64,000 bases of DNA from Sphaeroforma sirkka (Eukaryota > Opisthokonta > Ichthyosporea > Ichthyophonida), in assembly GCA_001586965.3 (NCBI GenBank), contig LUCW03001643.1, forward strand, positions 62,001 through 126,000, given 5' to 3'. A model generated the notes under the pieces. It had not been told where the DNA came from and ran no database searches. It saw only the letters and a list, made by a program, of their open reading frames with translations. This document shows positions 31,321-44,500 of the stretch, in pieces; within the stretch, counting starts at the first letter, position 1, and each line of letters starts with the position of its first letter. Both the position numbers and the translations under genes were made by a program.

Positions 31321-33664
31321 TTGTCATCTACTCTTCAGTAAAATACTCTGCCACTCTATTGACTCCAAATGATTGAGTTTACAGTGACCCTTCACCATTT
31401 TATATTTTTTGAATTTAAACAGTACTCGGAAATTTATTTATTTTGTATTCCAAACCGACCTGTATGCCCCTAGCACATGAGTTTGTTATGTATAGAATTT
31501 CTCCCATATTGAATCATAGATAGCTATAGAACCTGCAGAATGATATGGTAAGATATACTGCGGGACCATTTTGATTATTTTATGTCTCTAATGTGCCCAT
31601 TACTTATGTTGTGAATTCTATATTGGAATCCAAATGTACCAATATTTGCCCAGGTACTGCATTTAAGAAGTTCAACAGCCTTGGTTGTTGATGTAAATGA
31701 ACTATTAGTGTGATCAATTGATTGTATCATGACCAACACGGATTGCGCAGTATTTGGTCATGTTTTTTTCGAAGTAGTAACATCTCGGCTGTTAAAGTGT
31801 TCTAGTGCGATAATTTGAACCGATTATCGATGTTTATATAATCGTGCGATTGACGAAACTATAAATCAAGCAGCCGCAGGTAAGCACACTCGACCATGTA
31901 TTCTGCCCAATGCTGAGTTCAACTATTGAAGAATCATGGTGTGTTCAGGCTGTTAAGAATAATCCACCATACCAACACTCGCTATAAATTTTGTCTATTA
32001 TGGTACAAAATTATATATCAAGCAGCTGCTGTTAGGCACACTCAATCATGTACTGTTCCTAATGCCGAGTTTGTATAATTATCATGCTCGGACTGTTCTG
32101 GATAGTATCCCTTCCTGGCCAAGTAAAGAAGTATATATCTAAATCAGGGTTGTGCCTTCTGTATAGAGTCACAATTTACGTACTATGTGATCATGTCACA
32201 AAAAGAGAACACAACTATGCCTACTTCACATAGGGTGGTCAGGTATAGTGGTATTGTATAGTTACTACACACAGTATGAAATAGTATGCCTATGCTTACG
32301 TATAAAATCTATTCGATGCCAAGATACATACACTCCAAATAAACAACTTGCCCTAAAATCCCGTCAATTATTACAAGGCTATGATCACCATATGGTACAG
32401 TTAGATTGAACCACTAACCCTTTATCACAACATCACGTACAGAACAACAAGTCGGCTTTTATTAAAACGAGACAATCTAGATAAAAATGTATTGTAAAAG
32501 TGCCAGATGTGGATACAAGATAAGTTGCTAACAATTTTTCGATAATATGCATAATGTGCGTGGAAGCAGTTGAAATGCAAAGTGTGTGAATATTTAAAGT
32601 ATATTAACGCGCTGATTTGAAAACAAGAAAAAGTATTAAGTGTGAGGTGGGTTTATGCTTCTACGTTCCATGAAGGAAATAAATAATAGTACGAGCGGTA
32701 TTTCCAGTCCTACATTGGAAGTATAAATATACAAGTAGATTCGACTGACACACGTCGGTACGAGGAGGTCGCATATGCAATTTACACGTCGTTTAGCTGC
32801 AAAACACTTGTCGATATAAATGCGAACTCTGAGGTAGATGTTCCCCAATTACTCAGATTCTATACGCGTTCCTCTTTTTCTCAGTATGATACAGTTGTAG
32901 AACCAGTGGAACTATATCACAAGACAAGAAACATTAAAATATGAAAACAAATAAGAAAAGTATATCCATAAATGAAAAAAAGTTTATAAAATTGTACCCA
33001 CAACACGACATATCGTTTGATAGACCCCGCTCTATTTTATTTTTACTTTTATGTTCGCTACAACCTGTACGGGTGGTTGCTATGATCAATCAAAATGTGA
33101 TAGGTACCTACGCAGTACGCCACTAGTTGTCTCGTTCCGTTCACATGGTCTATTTGAATAGATAGCATTCGAAAAGAACTGCAATACAAATTTCGAAACT
33201 AAATTATACTATGTTTACATGTTTGCCGTCATTTTTAAGTTCAAAGCTTAGCTTCCAACCATTCGATGCCATCCGACGCTATTGGATTTCCTGCGTGCAT
33301 GAATTGTCACTATGGTGCATTACTGTTGAAGGTGAAGTTCATCTCTCGACGCAATTTTAGTCTAATAACTGTCATTGACAAGATAGGGCGAAGTTGTCGG
33401 GTTGAGGTAAGCCATATTATAGACCGAGATATTGTACCATCGTAATTGACCCATTAGAAATCGCTTGTAAAGTACAGTTTATTCGACCCATTGGTGCCCG
33501 GCTTAAGTTTTATTCAAAAATCGGGGTTTTACAGTGTAATCGACACATATTTACCATCTGAATATATTGCAACCAAGTTATGGCAGGTAGCTTAGGGCTT
33601 GTGTTCATGATAGATACGAAAAGTTAGTGTCGAGAGATTAAAATGTGTTTGCGGCACATGGGTT
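31321..33664. other. No gene seen; one imperfect duplication of about 170 bp
   Basis: Between the old and the young Gypsy elements. Segments near 31850-31950 and 32000-32100 share atcaagcagc(c/t)gc, a following aggcacactc-like word and aatgc(t/c)gagtt, suggesting an old tandem duplication. No coding potential is seen. Confidence 0.45.
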
Positions 33665-33668
33665 GTAT

Positions 33669-34262
33669 TGTAAACTTCGATGGAAATTACTAGGTTTCAA
33701 ACTATATTAAACTAAAATACAATTTAGTCAATTAGGATTTAGCAGTGGTAGCTTGTGTAAGAATGATCGGGACTGCCTCTTGTTAAGAGCCTAAATATCC
33801 TCGATCACACAGGGCGTACCTCTAGCTGTTCTTTATTGAATAATTTTCACTAGAAGTACTAAATGTTCATGACCACTTGCCTAATTTGTAAATAGACATA
33901 ATAACGTAAGTCACGTTAATACATTAGCTGATATAAATAAAGTTCCATCTGAAGAAAAGTTAAAAAAAGAAAAAGACTTATTGGATTTTGGAGATTGGCG
34001 GGAGGACCAAAATCAATAAGTAGTAGTTCGGAGATTATAAAATTTAGTTTATAATATCCTACATCTACTAATGTCTCAAATAGGTCCAAGTAGATGAGTC
34101 ATACCAAATACTCAGGCTATTGGAGCCATCAAAGTGAATTTAGAACACTTTGGAAATATTGGAAAAAGAGCTTGTACTAATTATTTAAAATACAAATAAA
34201 AACCAATGTATTATCTCAATTGATCTTGATATTTTAGACTGACCGGAGGCCGTATTTCTACA
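33669..34262 (-). repeat. 3' LTR of the young Gypsy element
   Basis: 594 bp, tgtaaacttcg...tttctaca. By eye it is identical to the copy at 40731-41324. It is the 3' LTR because the element is read on the minus strand and the polypurine tract lies beside it. Confidence 0.95.
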
Positions 34263-37200
34263 TAGCCCCCAGTAGCTTTTAGAACTACGAACGTACGTTA
34301 AGATACGATCTAGTTGGTAAAGCGAAAACCAAAGTAAAAACGGTTTCGGTCATGACTTATCGAGTAAGTATGTGCCTATATGTACGAGTTCAAGACTCAT
34401 GTTGTACTCTATGTCGTTTAGTATTTGGTCCAGTAACCATTTCCGATGTAGGCGCCTTACGTTTATTATTTGGTAAGGTATTAGCCAAAGGCTGTTCTTC
34501 ATTAGTAAGTAAGTTTGAACAATTTTCTGCACTGTTGGTAAGCAGATCAGAAAGTTTAGTCACGTAGGAAGTAGGTGGCAAATAGGGAATTTCAGATCCG
34601 TCAGGGTTTGTAGTCACCTGAGGAAACCCTTTTCGTTTATCTCGTGTGTTCTTATGTAAACGCTTATTCCATTTCTTATTAAAGATACGAAGAAAGTCGC
34701 GAGATTCACGAAATGCATCGGAGGTTAGCCAAGCTACTGTCCCATCCATGAAACGGGTCTTGTAGTAAGTGTAACCGTCTTCGGATGTTTTGTCAATTAT
34801 ATCTTTGACTTGTGACTCCATAACTGGTACATCAGAATCAAATGAGCGAGCGAATGAGAGTTCGGAGGTAGGGATACGGTGAGTGCCTAGATTGGTTGCG
34901 CTAGTACCATCAATGTTATTCACTTCGTAAGTATCACTCTTCTCATCATGGTAGGAAATAACAAAAGGTCCTATCGTCTTAGAAGAGAGTTCGGTAACGT
35001 TGGCGTTTCGATTTATAATGTTAACGTAATCGCCGACTTTGAACTGAACAATGTTCTTAGTGTTATTCCATCGGTCATACGCTTTAAGTAGGACGCGATT
35101 CTTGTGCTCAGTAAACAGGGGTAAACAACGTTCTGCATATGCTCGATCTTTTGAAGCCACGGGGTAGCGTGTTTCTCGGGCGCAGTTTTATCAAACGTTG
35201 CTTGTAATTCACTATAGCGGCCAAAGAAATAGTGAAACGGGAGTGTTCCAGTTTGAGGATTCATGCAGTTATTCATTTGAGTCTGAACCCATTTCAAATG
35301 ATAAGGCCACATATCCTCAACGTCGTCTAGTGCGGTACGCAAGAGTTTCTTAAGTTCTCTATGACGTGTCTCATTTGCACCCTGCGTTTGAGGTTTGTAA
35401 GGAACACCACGCCTATGGGTCATGCCTGATACGAGTATAAGTGCCTCCATTACGTCGGTACAAAACTCACTACCGTTATCAGAACATAGTACTCGGGGAA
35501 ACCGAAGTCATTAAAGACGTGATAGCATAATTCTGCCACTGTTTGTGGACGTTTGTTCGGTATTGCATAAAGCAAGTTATAGCCCGAAGCCACACATAAG
35601 AAATGACAGATATATACATCGCCAGTATGCTTGGATCGCGGGAGTTTAACCAAATCGACTATGACTCGGCGCATCGGTTGGTCTTCTGTCACACTTTTTT
35701 AGGGGTGCCCAACCGTATCGCTTGATCTGGTTCTTTTCACAATCAGTACAGCGTCGGTATACTTCACGTATGGTTTCTTTCAGCGCCGGGTGATCAAGCC
35801 CTGCACGAATAGCCATTTTATAAGTATGCTCATATGCTCGATGCGTTAAATTATGTATAATTTTAACTCTACTTTCGAGCTCCTCTAAGTCAGTCAGATT
35901 CTGCGTAACGCTGGCTGGATGAACCATAGTCCTGTTGGAAAGGGCAACCTCAGTATCAGGAGGGGTAGAGTCCTGAGATACATAATTGACAACATTGGAT
36001 TGTTGAAGTATCTTCTTCAGTTGTTTCGCCACTCCTGGCTGTTCTTTAAGCAGCGCTTTAAGTAGTTGAGTGCGAGCTTCAGGTTCTCTTAGAGTTTTGA
36101 GTCTTTGATCCATGGCCTTAGCTAGTTCCATGTTTTTTTACGATCTAATGCCGTTTCAATCGGCATTACCTCGACTACAATCTTGTTGGGTGCATGTGTT
36201 GTACGAGTCTTGAGCTTTTGTTCAAACTCTTTAGACTCCTCTAGTTTAGCTAAGAATTCGGTTGAGGGTTTCCACTTAGTGGTACCTGCAGGACCGATGC
36301 GACAAACAATGGTGTGTTTCCAAGGCGTCTTCTTAATAGAATAGGATCCCTGATACAAGAACGTGTCGGTTTCACGGTCGACATAAATAGGTTCGTCTTG
36401 AATCATATTAATTAAATCACGTATCCATGGGTCGGAGTTACGTAAGGGACAACACAGCGTAATGGTAGATTTAGTAATATTAACATAATTTAACAACTGT
36501 GCGATAAGTTGACAAGGTGGGTTAGCCCACGCATTATGCTTTGATAAGTCAAGCTGAAATGCATCACCTTTAGGATGAGTCAACGACCTATATTCAGAAA
36601 CCTGTTTGTTATGTTCTGCGGCAAACATATCAACAGTAAATGGACCCCATCGTGATTGAGCGAGGTTAAACCATTTCTTATTTAGCATCCAATCGGTTGC
36701 TAATAACTCTTTGACTGTTTTCTGGTAGTCGGGCACAAGTCGAGAGAGCATGTCAGGAAGATGGTTATGTATTCCTGGAATGTGTGTTATATTAAAAGCG
36801 AACTTGGCAATAATGTCATGCCAGCGGCTCACCAACTGTGAATCAGGGTTCATATCTTTTAAGTATGTTAAAGACTTTTGATCACAGGCGACAGTAAAGT
36901 AACTTCCATAAAGGTAGTCTTTAAACTGTCTTAGCGCAGTAACTATAGCAAGGAGCTCTTGTTTAACGGTAGGGTAATTCCGTTGACTCTTATTATAACT
37001 CTTGCTAAAGAATTGTATGTAGCGCGGTTTACCATTTATCGTTTGGTAAAGCACTCCACCTACCGCTCGATCTGAAGCGTCGGTTGCTACTTGGAATGGG
37101 ACACCATCCACAGGGTACTGCATGATGGGTGCGTCCATTACTTTACTTTTGACTAGTTTAAATGCATCATCACATTCTTTAGTCCAAAGCTTTCCCAAAG

Positions 37201-40200
37201 GTCCTTTGTGCAGCCGTAGGTGACTGAAAGGCTTTAAGTAATGAGAAAGATGCGGTACCGAATCCGAGAAGAAGTTAACAAACCCACACACAGAGTTCAC
37301 ATCTCTTCCAGTAATTGGTGTTGATAAATCCAACAGAAACTGTTTCTTGCCAGGATCAATTTCTACCCCTGCTGCAGATACTTTGTAGCCAAGTAAGTGT
37401 ATAGTATCTTTAGCAAAAGAACACTTGTCTTCGTTAATCTTAAGTTTAGCATGATTAAGTCGCTTTAAGACTTCTTTAACGAGTTTAGCATGTTCATGTG
37501 CTGTCTTTGTAAAGATAACTATATCATCTAAATAGACTGATACGTTATACGACAGGTCCGCAAATAGTTCCATCATAACTTGTTGGAAGAAAGAAGGTAA
37601 CATGTGTAAGCCTTCAGGTGCACCTTTAAACTGGTACTTCTTACCTTGCCAAGTAAAGGAAAAGTATTTCCTATGAGGCTGATATATTTGTAGTTGATGG
37701 AATGCAGCTTTTAAGTCTATCTTGGAAAAGATAGTCGCACCCTCCATTTTGCGTAGTATCTCGCTTATCTTAGGTAAGGAAAACTATGTTGCGGAATTAG
37801 TTTGTTGATTGGCGACAGGTCTAGTACTACTCTTGTTTTACTAAACGTTCCATCAGATTTATATTGATCGACCGCTAAGAGAGCTAAGTTAACTGGGGTT
37901 GCATCATAATTGATTTCAATTAGACCCTGTTTTAACCAATCTTCGATTTGGGTTTTGACAACGTCTTTGTGTCTCCAACTCACGTAGTTATGTGAAGGAC
38001 ACTTTAACTTAGAGAAGTCGACGTTTGTTAAGTCAAGTCTAACGTACCCATTAGAGAACTTAAACATACACCAGTCAGTTATTGCAATCTTCCTGTTTTG
38101 TATAATTAAGTCCATAATTATATCGGTGAAGTGCGGAATCATATCCTTTGCTTCACCTTCCGGAGGTTTAGGTATCTTTAACATATTATCATCTGACTGA
38201 TCTTTATTCGGGTCTAGCCCATTAGGCAGACCAGTGAGTGTTATACCTAAACTGAGAAGATCAGTCATACCTATAATTAAATCGTATTTCTGAGACATGT
38301 CAGTAACGATTAGGTGAGTCTTCACTTCTCTTCTATCTGACAGCATTATGTGTGCATAGTCAATGGCTTGTTCGCAAGTAGTAACTTTGCCATTTCCCAA
38401 GATTAAATCAGTTGTTTCGTTATGGACAGCCATATCTGTAGCGTAGGCTACTCGGCATGAGATAGCAGAGACTTCAGCCCCTGGATCAAATAGTGCCATA
38501 ACTTTTTTTCTCCATTTACGAAAACTGTTTGAAAGATACGTTCATCTCCTTTGGTATAGATTTTATTGAACATTTTCTCATAATCTTGCTCTAGTGCGCA
38601 CATATGGTACTGTCAGTGCTTAACTTGGACGTCTGGTAAGTCCTTGCAATCCTCTTTGTGCCAACCGTTAGTACCCTTGCAAGTAGCACACTCTTTCATA
38701 TAGTGTCCAAAATCTGGCTTGCCTGGTGCACACTTAACAGGGTCGTGTCTACCATTCCACTTGCCATTACGTTTTGTGAGGTTGTAACCACACTTCTTGC
38801 AAGGCGCTCTCACCTTCTTATCACCTTTCGGTTCGGTAGAAGTAGAGCCAGTACCCCCTCCAGTAGTAGTGCGAGGTTTCTTAGTACTACGCGCAGTATT
38901 AGTCTCTACTGCGTTTCGCTTAGTGGGCTGGGTGTAGCTCGTGGTACTAAGTACTCTAGTAGAGGAATTGGTATGCTTGTGTACTATCTTCTCAAAGACA
39001 GACCAAGGCATAGATCGCAAATCACCATAGGCGATGATGTCATCATTGACTTTCTTAAAGAGGTTAGCTCCCAGAGTCTCCATCATCTGACAAATTAATA
39101 AATATTCGCCAGTATAGGTACGACCACCCATCCGTGTATTCATATGTGTCATATGAGCTAGAGCACCTCGAATAGTGGTATCGTTCGCAAAGAACTTGCG
39201 AGACTCTAGAAGTTCACGGTCACGTGCATCTTCAAAAAAAGGTGTTAAGTATATTATCACGCAACTGGTGCCAGGGTAGGGCTTTCCAGTTGGGCTCATG
39301 AGCCTTCAAGATAGTTCGCCATTCACCTGGCTCACAGAAATGAATAAAGGCATTCATCATCTGCTTATCCCTAAGGCTGGCAGACTCCTTAAGTTGGTCG
39401 AAGGCCTTCAGTGTCTCCACTGTACTCTCATTAGTAGAGAAATCGACCTCAGCCTGCGCGTTACCTAGCTGCTTTATAAAGCTTGGTTCTAAGTGTTCAC
39501 GAGGCTCATGCTCAGTGCTACGGGCTGCTAGTGCCAAGATGGTGTCTATTTCCTTTCTCTTGTTATCGATTAGATAGCGAATGTTATCCGCTTTCCTATC
39601 GTCAAGGTCAGAGTCATTCAATAGACGGTCCTCAAGGACTTGCATACCAGAGCGTAATAGCCTGAGACGAGTATGTCTGGTTCTCACTTCCTCATCCTCA
39701 GGATTAGAGCGGGAACTCTCTAACGAGGTACTGGTGTAGCGATTGCCAAAATCGTGATTACCAGGGTTAGTTGGCAAATGAGGGTCGATATTACGAGGAT
39801 GGTAAGCCTCATCGAGTTCCATACGATCATATCCTCTGACAGGGTTAGGTTTGTCAAGAGGATGGTCGATGGTAGCATCAGAGCTATAGAGATTAAATTT
39901 TGAAATATTATCTCTCTCGCCAGTGGTAATTGGCTTAGTGGTAAACATACTGGCTGGTAAACCAGTAGGTCTCGGGTTCGAAACCCGGCCCGAAATTTTT
40001 TTTTATTCTTCGGTATAGGAAGAATATCAGCCAAGTGGGACACGATAGAGGGGTCCACAACTGCTGCTGCCGCTAGCTCCTTCAAGAGCGCTTCAGTGCG
40101 GTTCAATTGGCGTTGAGATTGAGAGGATCCAGCCACTCGTTGTCGAGTTATGGCGTCCTCAGCTTCGGCCCCAAGATTTGAGCTGAATGGAATGGCTTCT

Positions 40201-40730
40201 CCATCGATGGCGAAACCGAAATTTTCGGACAGGTCCAATACTTCCTTTTCACGCCGGATTTGTGCTGGAGTGTCCTTTAGATGTGGAGTTATAATGCCCC
40301 CGACATTCGTATCCACGAATTTTCCAGCCTTTCGACGTTTATCCCCAATATTTGACGGCACGTGGTCAGGGGGGGCAAGCTGGGGTCCTGAGCTTCACTC
40401 CTAGGTGATACACGGACGCTGGCGAGCCTTTCCGCGGTAGTAGATACCTCTTCTTCCAAGGCTTTAGGATCCGACGAGTCATCCTCAGAATAATCCTCTG
40501 TACCAACCTCAGAATTTGCTTCCCCAACAGTATCCTCGGCAGGCTCAACTCCAGACAGGCTAGGTGTTTCCACAGGGACCTCAGGAACCTCGGCAGGCTT
40601 AGCAGGCTTAGAGCTAGCGGCTCCCTTGCCTTTAGAAGTACCCTTAGCCATAGTAATTGCTGGATAGTAAATTGATGTCAGACAGTCTAGAAGCAGTACA
40701 CTACTGTAACTACTATATAACTGAAAAATA

Positions 40731-41324
40731 TGTAAACTTCGATGGAAATTACTAGGTTTCAAACTATATTAAACTAAAATACAATTTAGTCAATTAGGAT
40801 TTAGCAGTGGTAGCTTGTGTAAGAATGATCGGGACTGCCTCTTGTTAAGAGCCTAAATATCCTCGATCACACAGGGCGTACCTCTAGCTGTTCTTTATTG
40901 AATAATTTTCACTAGAAGTACTAAATGTTCATGACCACTTGCCTAATTTGTAAATAGACATAATAACGTAAGTCACGTTAATACATTAGCTGATATAAAT
41001 AAAGTTCCATCTGAAGAAAAGTTAAAAAAAGAAAAAGACTTATTGGATTTTGGAGATTGGCGGGAGGACCAAAATCAATAAGTAGTAGTTCGGAGATTAT
41101 AAAATTTAGTTTATAATATCCTACATCTACTAATGTCTCAAATAGGTCCAAGTAGATGAGTCATACCAAATACTCAGGCTATTGGAGCCATCAAAGTGAA
41201 TTTAGAACACTTTGGAAATATTGGAAAAAGAGCTTGTACTAATTATTTAAAATACAAATAAAAACCAATGTATTATCTCAATTGATCTTGATATTTTAGA
41301 CTGACCGGAGGCCGTATTTCTACA
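40731..41324 (-). repeat. 5' LTR of the young Gypsy element
   Basis: 594 bp, direct copy of the LTR at 33669-34262. The Gag-like region begins about 80 bases inside it, at a Met near 40650 followed by a Lys/Gly/Ala-rich start. Confidence 0.95.
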
Positions 41325-41536
41325 GTATTTACTATACTTTTAAAGTATTTATTCAAGGCAAAGAAAAAAAGGTGCAAGTCTAAGTATACATATGTTAGAT
41401 TGACCAAGTTAGTATTCTAGAGGTCATACATCTATCAGTCAAATGTAGACAATATTGCAAAGTCTCATCACACCTTTGAATAGTCGACTCTCAGTTTCGA
41501 GTTAAACCAACATTGTGGCAGAAGTTGGTACATATC

Positions 41537-44500
41537 ATGAATCCGATCCTTCTGTGTATAACAAAAAAAACAAAACTGAACCGAACATAAATATGAACAC
41601 TCGTGTATGCGCTAAGTCCAGCGCCGCCATCCACCGTACTTGTAAGTGCGAGCGGCGCCAGACCGACGGTACCCAGAGCCTTCTGTCCGAAATCAGAACT
41701 TTTGCTAAACTAAAATTGAATCCTCTGTTGTAGGGAGAGGCTGGGTGGATCTTCAAATGCCTTGGAATAGACTGAATGTCGATGCTTGCATTCGCATTGG
41801 ATGACTGGCTTATATATGCAGCCAGTAACCACTACGGTCCCGCATTTAATCATACCTGTTATACTATGATACAATTAATCTCTCGGCCACATTTTACAGA
41901 TAATAAAGTACCAGGTGATTATATGTTTCACACAAAATGAACACTCGTGCATGCGCCATGTTAGCGTACAATGTAGAAGACTTTAAATAAAGTGCAAATG
42001 TATATATTTATTTCTGACCTCACCTTTGGTTTTATACCTAAGGTGTTTGGGGCTGGCCAGGGCAAAAACTCATATGGTCAGTATGAGAAACCATATGCGG
42101 AACACTTTAACACTTCGATGCTTTTCTATTTCAACTTCTCTGCAATTAAATCTCACGCTGATCACATGATGCCTTTCCGCATAGGTTGTGACTCACATAG
42201 AACCGCAGCTATTATTAGAATGTTGCGGTTGACAGGCTTAATCCACTCTCGGGAATCGGTTGAGAAGCTTAATCTGCTCTCGGAAGTCGGTTAAATGATA
42301 ACTCGACTCTTGAGAGTAATTTGAGCAACTTGATTAGCTCTCGGGCGTGAGCTAACTCTGATGACTTAGCTCTCGGGAGTGAGCTAACTCTGATGACTTC
42401 CATAAATCAAAGATGGTTTCTTGCTGTAAAGATAGTCTCTCACACCAAGTACAGCGCCGTCATCCACTGTACTTGGTAGTGCGACCGGCGCCGGATAATC
42501 GGTATCCAGGGCGTTCTGGCCGAAGCCCAATGCTCTACGGAAGCTCCACGCCTTCCCCAGCTACTAGTGTGTGTAACTTGGACAGCGAAAGCTAGAAGGT
42601 GGGAGGTTCGTTAGAGGGCAAGCCGTTCCTGCTGATGAAGTGCGAGAAAGTCGTGGCTACACGCTTGTGGCCCTTGTCGGTACGACGCAAATAAATTCGG
42701 TTTACTTCGGATGTCCAGAATTCTGTCATCCGATACGAAGTAAGTGTTCGCTGTATTGATTGGAATCTAAATTGCAGATGGTTAGTGTTTTCTTCAATTG
42801 TGCAGTGAACGTGGATTCTTACAAGGTTATCGATGTCCGTGCGAGTCAATTCACGAGTACACGGTACGGACATACTGCAGCCATAATCGCTGGTAATTTT
42901 GGTACGCATATAGTAGTTGCTCGGTCAACGCTAGTTTCGACACCGGCGACTTTAGAGCGTAGTCATCAAACAAGTGTACGTCGTTGCCGCAGTGGATATG
43001 GATATGCTCCGAGTACTGCTCGAGGCCTGTGTGTACGGTCAGTTCGCCAGTGCGCACAAATACAAAACCTCTCATGAGAATGATCGTGTACAGCCGAACA
43101 GCCTGTAGATCGTGTCGGTTGCGGGCGACATATGGCATCAGTTGGCGTTGGATTGTGACAGGTGTCAACGGACGACGGTCTCGAATAGTGCCTTTAGCAA
43201 CGCGTCTGCATCGTATGGCCTTCCGGAAGATTGCCACCAGTGGTTTGTGATGTATTGAGCGAAGTCGGTTCCAGATTCCTAACATCCAGTCAGCTACAGA
43301 ACAAATTCCCGGGTAGTACATATACTGAAAGAGCGCCCAATAGTACCTCTTTGGGGGAAGCGGGTTTTTGGCCACCAAGAAGTCCAGATACTAACTTTTG
43401 TGCAATGTTTGCGGTACCCTTCGTGGACGGCCGAGTTGCAAACGTAAAAGTTTATTTCATCCGCTGTATCAGCGATGTACCAAGTAGTTCTGATGCCAAA
43501 TTGCGAGGCCTGATGATGTTAGAGCGGAACGTCAATCTGAGAGTATCTGTTGCACTCTGTGGTGCTGTGTTTTAAAAATACGTATATATATTATCGATCG
43601 TTAGAATAATGAGTAATATGCGTGGAAGATGCCTGGTAGCGGTAAGTGAAATTGGGATGCGGCCAAAAACAATCAGTGTATATTTTCAGTACGGACACAC
43701 CCGTATCACCCTCACGCAGTATATGTTATATTCAGGATATATTATATATATATTCGAAAGTTATCGATTGGGGTCAGCGGCCCGCAGCGAAGCGTGCTGT
43801 GAGTGTTCCGTACACAGCCACTTGAGTATAGATTTGGCTGTAGCTCTCTAACTTTCGACATTTAATTGCGCGATATTGCATCTACAAGCGTGTTAATATA
43901 CTCATTCAACAATGCAATATGCAGACAGTTCTACCTCCGTTAGATAGCGCAAAAAAAAAAAATCAAATAAAAAAAAATCAAATAAAAAAAAATCATCAGT
44001 ATTCTGAGATATTGAACGATCAAGAGGTAATGTCAGCGACGGCAGTCTGGGTGTCACAAAATTTTCGAACGATGCGACCTTGAAACTCGTCACGGCCCAA
44101 AGCTAGCAATTACACTACCATTATGAGATCAAAAGAGCAAATAAATAAGGTTTGGGATCCGTCACGAGGTATTGAGTATGCATCATGAATCGGGATTTCC
44201 ATTTTAAATGGTGGGCTTCCCACGACATGAAAAACTACTTATCCGTAGTCGAATTATAACCGCCTTCGCCGATGATGCTAGAGGCATCTGAGGCTACGAT
44301 TATATCCTCGCGAGGTAGTCGGGCAATCAGTGCTGTACCCGATCAAGCTTTCAAGATGTGGGCAAGGGAAGCGAAATCGTTGCGAACATCCTGAGGTACC
44401 CGCACATACTTGTGTTTTGGCCAACGTTTGCCCGTTGGCAGACAGAAGCCAGTAAATTCGTTTTACGTAGCGCCGAGTCTGGAGGAATATTGTTAGTCAA

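Larger units (their letters stand above)
33669..41324 (-). mobile_element. Young Ty3/Gypsy (chromovirus-like) element with an extra methyltransferase-like domain
   Basis: Two 594-bp LTRs, in which I found no differences by eye, bound 6.5 kb of internal DNA. A 4-bp target duplication, gtat, lies at 33665-33668 and 41325-41328. Minus-strand order: Gag-like region (about 38613-40650), a Cys/His-rich end at 38613-38850, aspartic protease (DPGAEVSAIS, near 38480), reverse transcriptase (to about 37400, YLDD), RNase H (about 36800-37100, TDAS), a methyltransferase-like segment (about 36420-36650, VDMFAAEHN then WANPP), integrase (HH-CC finger near 35750-36000, then the DDE core to about 35200) and a C-terminal chromodomain-like segment (about 34650-34810). 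A G-rich polypurine tract abuts the left LTR. It looks recent and nearly whole, coded in more than one frame; whether it is competent cannot be judged here. Confidence 0.92.

Noticed and set aside
42760-43575. Plus-strand frames over the recombinase region
   Set aside because: Shadows of the minus-strand YR retrotransposon coding region.
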